A stretch of 12,246 bases of DNA from Nonlabens sp. (GTDB lineage Bacteria > Bacteroidota > Bacteroidia > Flavobacteriales > Flavobacteriaceae). The stretch lies in assembly GCA_030731685.1 (NCBI GenBank), contig JANQTO010000371.1:401-12646 (forward strand), written 5' to 3'. Positions 6,137 to 12,246 of this stretch are shown here, one piece after another. The first letter of the stretch is position 1; each line of letters starts with the position of its first letter. The translations under genes and the position numbers were made by a program. The notes below the pieces were generated by a model. The model did not search any database. It had not been told where the DNA came from and saw only the letters and a program-made list of their open reading frames with translations.

Positions 6137-6808
6137 ATGGAAACTGAAAAAATGGCAAAGCCTTCTATCGATATTATAAGCCACGCAACCTTTATTATGA
6201 ATTGGGGCGGAACCATTATATATCTTGACCCAGTAGGCGGTGCAGCGGCTTTTGAAGGCAAGCCAGCACCAGACATGGTTCTAGTTACAGATATTCACGG
6301 AGACCATGCAGATGCTTCAACCCTGAGCGCAGTTCTTAAGAACGCTCCATTAGTAACACCACAGGCAGTTGCTACTAAAATAGGAACAGACTTTTCCCCA
6401 ACTATTATGGCAAACGGCGAATCTAAAACAGTAAACGGTTTTAAAGTAACTGCGGTGCCTATGTATAACCTAACGACTGAGCGACTAAAGTTTCACGAAA
6501 AGGGTCGCGGAAATGGTTACATTATAGAAAAAGACGGTTATCGTGTATATGTATCTGGAGATACAGAAGATATTCCTGAAATGCGCGAACTCGACAACAT
6601 AGACCTTGCATTTGTATGTATGAATTTGCCTTACACGATGGTTGAAGAGCAGGCTGCAAGTGCCGTTTTAGAGTTCAAGCCTAAAGAGGTAATACCTTTT
6701 CACTATCGCGGTACAGACGGTAAACTAGACATTGAAAAATTTAAAAGCCTTGTAAATGCTGGAAATACCGACATTAAAGTAACGCTCATGAATTGGTATC
6801 CTGAATAG
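6137..6808 (+). CDS. UlaG-like metallo-beta-lactamase-fold hydrolase, probably missing its export signal
   Basis: This is a metal-dependent hydrolase of the UlaG/UPF0173-type MBL branch with unknown substrate. From the ATG at 6137 it has 223 residues. I-S-H-A-T-F lies at 14-19 and Y-L-D-P-V-G-G at 29-35. The metal motif T-D-I-H-G-D-H-A-D is at 51-59 (Asp52, His54, Asp56, His57, with Asp where the common HxHxDH motif has the first His). S-G-D-T-E-D-I-P-E-M is at 140-149 (Asp142) and P-F-H-Y-R at 187-191 (His189). The domain is complete, so the enzyme could still fold in the cytosol. The same frame upstream encodes a signal peptide separated by one TAG. A strong terminator follows about 25 bp after the stop. 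Internal initiation at 6137 or 6152 is assumed; no Shine-Dalgarno sequence is visible. Confidence 0.8.
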   Translation: METEKMAKPSIDIISHATFIMNWGGTIIYLDPVGGAAAFEGKPAPDMVLVTDIHGDHADASTLSAVLKNAPLVTPQAVATKIGTDFSPTIMANGESKTVNGFKVTAVPMYNLTTERLKFHEKGRGNGYIIEKDGYRVYVSGDTEDIPEMRELDNIDLAFVCMNLPYTMVEEQAASAVLEFKPKEVIPFHYRGTDGKLDIEKFKSLVNAGNTDIKVTLMNWYPE

Positions 6809-6832
6809 GATAATCTTAAATATATAGTATGC

Positions 6833-6864
6833 AAAGCCCTGGGAAACCAGGGCTTTTTTGTTTT
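6833..6864 (+). terminator. Intrinsic terminator after the MBL-fold gene
   Basis: AAAGCCCTGG (6833-6842) pairs perfectly with CCAGGGCTTT (6847-6856) around a GAAA tetraloop, followed by TTTGTTTTT. It ends the transcript of the MBL-fold gene (and perhaps hutIG) and isolates it from the envelope genes. Confidence 0.93.
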
Positions 6865-6934
6865 TATGCCTCTTATGGGAAAAATCTACCAGTCGATGCG
6901 TATTATGTTCAAAAAATGAACTTAAGCGGGATAG

Positions 6935-6942
6935 TAGATTTG
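6935..6942 (+). promoter_or_regulatory. Possible -7 box for the envelope gene cluster
   Basis: TAGATTTG is an exact TAnnTTTG match between the terminator at 6833 and the DUF547 gene at 7046. It would give a leader of about 100 nt. A -33 TTG is absent at the usual spacing (only TTC farther up). Tentative. Confidence 0.25.
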
Positions 6943-7045
6943 TTATGTTCTTGCAAAGGAGTTATAACAACAAAAAAATACGGTTGTGATATTCTTGTAA
7001 TAACTACAAAGTATTATTGTTTATTACAAAAAAAGTCTAGTCCAA

Positions 7046-7765
7046 ATGAAAAGTCATTTATTAAAAGTCACCGTCATATTAACCCTATATATAGGTTCGC
7101 TTAGCGCAACAGGACAATCGACCACATTATTTTACGACGACTTAGACTCATTTTATGCGACGTACGTGAATTCGGGAAAAGTCGATTATAAGGCTATATC
7201 TCAAAATCCAGCTGCTTTAAATACGTTAATAGCACAATCAGTCGCGTTGAGAGTTAGCGAAAATGATAAACAAGACTATCAGGCATTTTGGATTAATGCC
7301 TATAATATTCATGTGATAAAATCTATCATAGACTTTTATCCTATTACTTCACCATTAGATAAAAAAGGCTTTTTTGATACCGTAAAACATAATATTGCTG
7401 GGAAGAATGTCACCTTGAATGATATAGAAAACAACTTCTTGAGAGCAAAGTTCAACGACGCTCGGGTACACTTTGTTTTAGTTTGTGGCGCGCTGGGTTG
7501 CCCACCGCTTATTAATGTGGCTTACCGTCCAGAACTTTTAGAAAAGCAGCTTACCGCGCAGACAAAACAAGCGGTAAATGACAAGCTCTTTACGAGAGTT
7601 GGAAAAAGCACGGTAGAGTTATCGCAACTCTTTGAATGGTACAAAGCCGACTTTGAGCAAAACGGCTCCATAATAGATTTTCTGAATGTGTATCTCGATG
7701 CACCTCTTACAAAAAAGACTAAAATCAAATTTTACTCTTACGATTGGAAACTTAATAACAAGTAA
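7046..7765 (+). CDS. Exported DUF547 domain protein
   Basis: A protein of 239 residues. An N-terminal Sec signal (Lys-containing start, hydrophobic core about 6-20, likely cleavage near A-T-G-Q, residue 24) sends it to the periplasm. The rest is a DUF547 domain: V-D-Y-K-A at 46-50, F-W-I-N-A-Y-N at 81-87, V-H-F-V-L-V-C-G-A-L-G-C-P-P at 141-154, L-F-x-W-Y-K-A-D-F at 195-203 and a closing Y-S-Y-D-W-K-L-N. Two Cys (147, 152) sit in the most conserved loop with an adjacent His142, a cluster that could be catalytic or metal-binding; this is inference. The family has no firmly known activity to my knowledge. It is followed after 33 bp by two outer-membrane protein genes on the same strand with no terminator between, so it probably works with them in the envelope. 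Confidence 0.85.
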   Translation: MKSHLLKVTVILTLYIGSLSATGQSTTLFYDDLDSFYATYVNSGKVDYKAISQNPAALNTLIAQSVALRVSENDKQDYQAFWINAYNIHVIKSIIDFYPITSPLDKKGFFDTVKHNIAGKNVTLNDIENNFLRAKFNDARVHFVLVCGALGCPPLINVAYRPELLEKQLTAQTKQAVNDKLFTRVGKSTVELSQLFEWYKADFEQNGSIIDFLNVYLDAPLTKKTKIKFYSYDWKLNNK

Positions 7766-7798
7766 AACAAATTTTGAAACAATCTAAACAACCAAACA

Positions 7799-8707
7799 AT
7801 GAAATTTTTAAAGATTAAAAAGTCGCTAATAATAGCATGCGCTTTGCTAATAGCTACGAGCACATTTGCTCAAGAAGATAACGAGCCTCAAGGCTCCGTT
7901 ATTCAAACATTAACCCCATCTAAGTTAATAGGGCAAGGTCAATATGACATTAAGTGGTTCAATAACTTATATACCGAAACTAGAAGTACTTTTGCATCTG
8001 GTCGACAACCTAGACAAACATTTTTTACAAGTACTGTAGAAGCATACACAGGCATAGGAACGAAAAAACGATGGAATGTTGGTTTGATTTTAGAAGCACG
8101 GAGTAACGTTGTTGCAAATAGAAGTGCGCTTGATGTGTTCTCCTTTGATGGAGAATTTGGCACAGCACGTTCAGGACTCACATCTATAGCACCATCCATT
8201 AAATTCGTGCCTTTTAAAACTGTAAATAATTTCTCTATCCAGAGTTCGTTCTTTATCCCACTAGTTGATAACGAAACAGAAGATTTTGCTCCAGTTAATG
8301 GTGGCAATGGTGTGTTCTTAGACCAAAATGGTTTTACATGGCAAAACAGATTGTTTTACGATTACAACTTTGAGGGTAACAAATGGCAAATTTTTGGTGA
8401 GGTGAATACCGAGTTAAATTTTGGCGACAAGCAAAAGAGTTTTGCAAATAATAGCCTGAATCTCACACCCGGAATTTTCTTGAGCTATTTCCCGTCGTCC
8501 AACTTTACGGTGCTCGCGCTTGCACAACATTCTCAACGTATCGACCTAGGGAACAATTTTGAACAGGACTTTACTGCTGTGGGCGCAGGACTTAAGTATC
8601 AGTTGACAGATGAATTGAATATCGAGACGCTTTACACAAATTTTATTCGCGGTAATAATACAGGGTTGGGTGAAACCTTCAATTTAGGTTTGCGCCTTGT
8701 ACTTTAA
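7799..8707 (+). CDS. Predicted outer-membrane beta-barrel protein
   Basis: A protein of 302 residues with a clear Sec signal (K-K near the start, hydrophobic core about 10-22, cleavage likely after T-F-A, residues 22-24, before Q-E-D). The mature part is made of alternating hydrophobic and polar stretches rich in aromatics, N, G and T, with short turns, and ends in L-G-L-R-L-V-L. This is the pattern of a 10-14 strand outer-membrane barrel. It loosely recalls the MetA/phenol-degradation transporter-like family, but I see no diagnostic motif and do not assign a family. It lies 33 bp after the DUF547 gene and 22 bp before the Omp85 gene, so all three are probably one operon. The start has an A/C-rich upstream sequence and no Shine-Dalgarno sequence. 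Confidence 0.8.
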   Translation: MKFLKIKKSLIIACALLIATSTFAQEDNEPQGSVIQTLTPSKLIGQGQYDIKWFNNLYTETRSTFASGRQPRQTFFTSTVEAYTGIGTKKRWNVGLILEARSNVVANRSALDVFSFDGEFGTARSGLTSIAPSIKFVPFKTVNNFSIQSSFFIPLVDNETEDFAPVNGGNGVFLDQNGFTWQNRLFYDYNFEGNKWQIFGEVNTELNFGDKQKSFANNSLNLTPGIFLSYFPSSNFTVLALAQHSQRIDLGNNFEQDFTAVGAGLKYQLTDELNIETLYTNFIRGNNTGLGETFNLGLRLVL

Positions 8708-8729
8708 CATTTGTGCAACCACCTAATAT

Positions 8730-9980
8730 ATGAAACTTTCTATATTTCTTTTTTTCTCATTGATATGCAGTTGTGCAATAGCACAAACCATTCAGGAATT
8801 TGTTATTCAGGGCAACAAAAAAACCAAATCATCTTACATTCATATGCTAGTGGAGCTGCGCATAGGGCAGCAGGTGGATAGTGTTCTTATGGAACGTGAC
8901 ATGGTAAGATTGATTCGTGAAACGGGAATTGCTCATGCATATTATCAAGTTTCCAATGACGGACTAACAACTAAAGTGGTTTATGGGGTTGAAGAAAATT
9001 TCACCATCATACCATCATTTAATTTTTTTACTACAGACGAAGATGAGGTCGCATACCGCATAGGTGTTGCAGAGTTTAATGGACTAGGTCGTGGTTTGGG
9101 AGTAGGTATTTTGTATCAACGGGATATCTTTGATTCTTATGCTATTAACTTTAGAGCACCTGCACTTTTTAATCGCAAGTTGGGCCTCTTTGCTAGTTAC
9201 CAGAACCTCACAACCGAAGAACCCGTTTTCTTTGATAATACTACCGCAAATTATAAGTACAATAACCGTTCTGTAGAGTTAACAGGATTGTATCAATTTA
9301 ACCTAAAACATAGGGTAGAAGCAGGTTTTTCCCTTTTTAAAGAAGATTATCAGTATATAGAAGGTGCAACAAATCCAGTTGTTCCCTTAGCGCTGGTCGC
9401 AGATAAAAGCTTGTTAAAAGGTATTTATGAATATGATAATGTTAAAGTTTATTATCAGTATTTCAGCGGTTGGCGTAGTAATTTTAACTTGCAATATGTC
9501 CACAGCACCTCTATAGACCTGCCGGATTTTGTTATATGGCGAAACGACCTTACCTATTTTAAAAGACTAGGCGAGCGTGGTAACTGGGCAAGCAGGTTGC
9601 GTGTAGGATTTGCCACAAATGACGATACGCCGTTTGCACCATTTGCGGTTGATAATAATTTAAATATACGCGGTGTAGGTAACATTATCGATAGAGGTAC
9701 GGGCGTGGTAGTTCTTAACACAGAGTACAGGCGTACACTAATAGATAAAGGTTGGTTTGTACTTCAGGGTAACGCCTTTGTGGATGCAGGTACCTGGCGC
9801 AATCCTGCAGGTGACCTTTCTGACCTTTACAATCAAGAAAATGTTCGTGTCTATCCAGGTTTAGGATTTAGACTCATGCACAAACGCATTTTTAATGCGG
9901 TTTTAAGAGTGGACTACGGCGTAGGAATTACTCCTGGAGGTACTCGTGGTCTGGTTTTCGGGATAGGTCAGTATTTTTAA
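8730..9980 (+). CDS. Short Omp85-family outer-membrane protein with one POTRA domain
   Basis: A protein of 416 residues. The signal peptide spans residues 1-19 (cleavage near A-I-A-Q). A single POTRA-like unit follows at about 21-90: I-Q-E-F-V-I-Q-G-N-K-K-T, a helical middle with L-V-E-L-R-I-G-Q, and a final beta segment V-V-Y-G-V-E-E-N. The rest (about 95-416) is long enough for a 16-strand barrel. I-R-G-V-G at 313-317 matches the (V/I)RG(F/Y) tip of the Omp85 L6 loop, and the protein ends in G-I-G-Q-Y-F with the C-terminal Phe of a barrel beta-signal. BamA has five POTRAs and TamA three, so this is neither. Other Omp85 proteins insert or export substrates, and the adjacent barrel gene (22 bp upstream) or DUF547 protein could be its client; that is inference. 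Confidence 0.87.
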   Translation: MKLSIFLFFSLICSCAIAQTIQEFVIQGNKKTKSSYIHMLVELRIGQQVDSVLMERDMVRLIRETGIAHAYYQVSNDGLTTKVVYGVEENFTIIPSFNFFTTDEDEVAYRIGVAEFNGLGRGLGVGILYQRDIFDSYAINFRAPALFNRKLGLFASYQNLTTEEPVFFDNTTANYKYNNRSVELTGLYQFNLKHRVEAGFSLFKEDYQYIEGATNPVVPLALVADKSLLKGIYEYDNVKVYYQYFSGWRSNFNLQYVHSTSIDLPDFVIWRNDLTYFKRLGERGNWASRLRVGFATNDDTPFAPFAVDNNLNIRGVGNIIDRGTGVVVLNTEYRRTLIDKGWFVLQGNAFVDAGTWRNPAGDLSDLYNQENVRVYPGLGFRLMHKRIFNAVLRVDYGVGITPGGTRGLVFGIGQYF

Positions 9981-10047
9981 AATCATGTATTTAACAACTT
10001 GTTTCTAACTTAAGATTTCTAGATAGTTCCTTTGCTGGTTTAAGGTA

Positions 10048-10065
10048 GTAGGTGTTGTAGGTGTT
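10048..10065. repeat. Two tandem copies of GTAGGTGTT
   Basis: The 9-mer GTAGGTGTT is repeated head to tail at 10048-10056 and 10057-10065, one base before the 16-bp palindrome. It lies in the gap between the convergent Omp85 and DUF2306 genes. No function is evident. Confidence 0.7.
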
Positions 10066-10066
10066 A

Positions 10067-10082
10067 CGCTTTCGCGAAAGCG
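10067..10082. repeat. Perfect 16-bp palindrome between convergent genes
   Basis: CGCTTTCGCGAAAGCG, identical to the copy at 3063-3078. It sits 84 bp after the Omp85 stop and 20 bp past the DUF2306 stop. Neither strand has a T-run after it, so it does not look like an intrinsic terminator, and being downstream of both genes it is not a promoter operator. Confidence 0.9.
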
Positions 10083-10102
10083 AGATACAAACAATCTAAA
10101 TC

Positions 10103-10498
10103 TTATCCAAAAAACAGCTCATGCATGTACCTTCCAGGTGCAAAGGTGAAGCCACCAGCAATAACTATAGCTCCTATATAAAGTAGTGTTAGTTTTATTT
10201 TATGCTTACGTACATTTCCTCGTTTAATGGCGAGAATAGCGGTGGGAATCGAGTAGAGCGTAAGTATGGAGAATAAATGAATAAATCCAAAATGCCCTAG
10301 AAATTGTGGGCCGACAGCGGCTGGCATAAATAGGGTGATGCTTGCTGTAATAAGCATGAGGCTCATATAAATTTTACCGATGAACCTGTGTCCTGGTGTT
10401 CCTTTACTGCGTATGAACAAATAGGCACCCAGAAAAATGCAGGGTGCTACCGTGACGATGTGGGAATACATTAAAAAAAGGTAGGTGCTGTTGCTCAT
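10103..10498 (-). CDS. DUF2306-like four-helix membrane protein
   Basis: A 131-residue inner-membrane protein with four hydrophobic segments at about 8-29, 41-60, 67-91 and 98-120. Conserved-looking polar residues lie at their ends: H13 in helix 1, G-H-R-F-I-G-K-I-Y at about 36-44, H69/H74 near helix 3 and R-K-H-K at about 97-100 before helix 4. The H-R-x-x-G-x-x-Y and R-x-H-K pattern fits DUF2306, a family of small predicted membrane proteins without an established function. Repeated His residues in helices could ligate haem, but nothing here proves it. The ATG at 10498 begins right before the first helix. It is monocistronic, convergent with the Omp85 gene, and separated from the isocitrate dehydrogenase gene by that gene's terminator. 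Confidence 0.75.
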   Translation of the reverse strand: MSNSTYLFLMYSHIVTVAPCIFLGAYLFIRSKGTPGHRFIGKIYMSLMLITASITLFMPAAVGPQFLGHFGFIHLFSILTLYSIPTAILAIKRGNVRKHKIKLTLLYIGAIVIAGGFTFAPGRYMHELFFG

Positions 10499-10589
10499 GG
10501 TTCAATCTTTTGTTAAATATACCACGACATTAAAGTAATGCTATAAAGATTTATGACGAGCTGTAGCATTGAGACGTTGAGTTGTCAAA

Positions 10590-10625
10590 AACAAAAAAAT
10601 CCCCAAGTGATACTTGAGGATTTTT
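10590..10625 (-). terminator. Intrinsic terminator of isocitrate dehydrogenase gene
   Basis: On the minus strand, 10625-10612 pairs with 10608-10595 (14 bp, one U-G wobble, 3-nt loop), followed by T-rich sequence. It begins 18 bp after the icd stop. The A/T-rich stem ends also give a T-run on the + strand, so the hairpin could act in both directions, although no + strand gene reads into it. Confidence 0.88.
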
Positions 10626-10643
10626 GAAATTTTTTATTAGTAA

Positions 10644-12246
<1,603 letters not shown>

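Noticed and set aside
6829..7104. 91-codon + strand ORF between the MBL-fold and DUF547 genes
   Set aside because: It begins inside the hairpin region of a strong terminator, overlaps the DUF547 start in another frame and encodes a low-complexity, Cys/Lys/Tyr-rich sequence without a domain pattern.
7939..8307. 122-codon minus-strand ORF inside the barrel gene
   Set aside because: It is an antisense shadow of a gene with a clear signal peptide and barrel pattern; it has no independent features.
10067..10082. Palindrome as a shared terminator for the convergent genes
   Set aside because: As RNA it would make about a 6-bp stem with a CGCG loop, and no U-tract follows on either strand; identical copies inside coding genes also argue against this role.

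Overview
The window looks like core chromosome of a marine-type member of the Flavobacteriaceae (Bacteroidota). The evidence is indirect but consistent. The DNA is AT-rich, and no clear Shine-Dalgarno sequence precedes the starts. The Bacteroidota -7 box TAnnTTTG occurs upstream of apt and of both tRNAs. The gene set includes a bacillithiol deacetylase, a monomeric isocitrate dehydrogenase, a DUF547 protein and outer-membrane barrels with short Sec signals. No phage, IS, CRISPR or recognised defence gene is visible.

Layout. Bases 1-438 hold the end of a YqiA-like alpha/beta hydrolase. Bases 486-1643 carry apt on + between two single tRNA genes on -, tRNA-Arg(ACG) and tRNA-His(GTG), each with its own hairpin-plus-T-run terminator. 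Bases 1678-3557 (-) form a translationally coupled pair: a Cys/Met-metabolism PLP enzyme followed by bshB1, linking cysteine-type sulfur chemistry to bacillithiol. Divergent from it, 3665-5956 (+) hold hutI and hutG, the last two steps of histidine degradation (hutH and hutU are not here). Bases 6032-6808 hold a UlaG-like metallo-beta-lactamase-fold gene whose probable export signal is cut off by an in-frame TAG, followed by a strong terminator. Bases 7046-9980 (+) form an envelope cluster: an exported DUF547 protein, a predicted outer-membrane barrel and a short single-POTRA Omp85 protein. Convergent to it on - are a DUF2306 membrane protein (10103-10498) and the C-terminal three quarters of a monomeric NADP isocitrate dehydrogenase (10644 to the window edge).

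The most striking feature not explained by the genes is a 16-bp palindrome, CGCTTTCGCGAAAGCG. It occurs twice perfectly (3063-3078 and 10067-10082), once with one mismatch inside a 20-bp near-palindrome in apt (842-861), and once as a 10-bp partial copy in hutI (3923-3932). Three of the four sites lie inside conserved metabolic genes, in frame. This resembles a highly iterated palindrome (a HIP1-like genome motif or protein-binding site) rather than a gene-specific operator.

Other points worth a second look are the TAG that separates a signal peptide from its enzyme, two adjacent U-U mismatches in the tRNA-His acceptor stem, and the DUF547/barrel/Omp85 cluster, whose joint function I cannot name. 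Most of the remaining window is ordinary housekeeping sequence.
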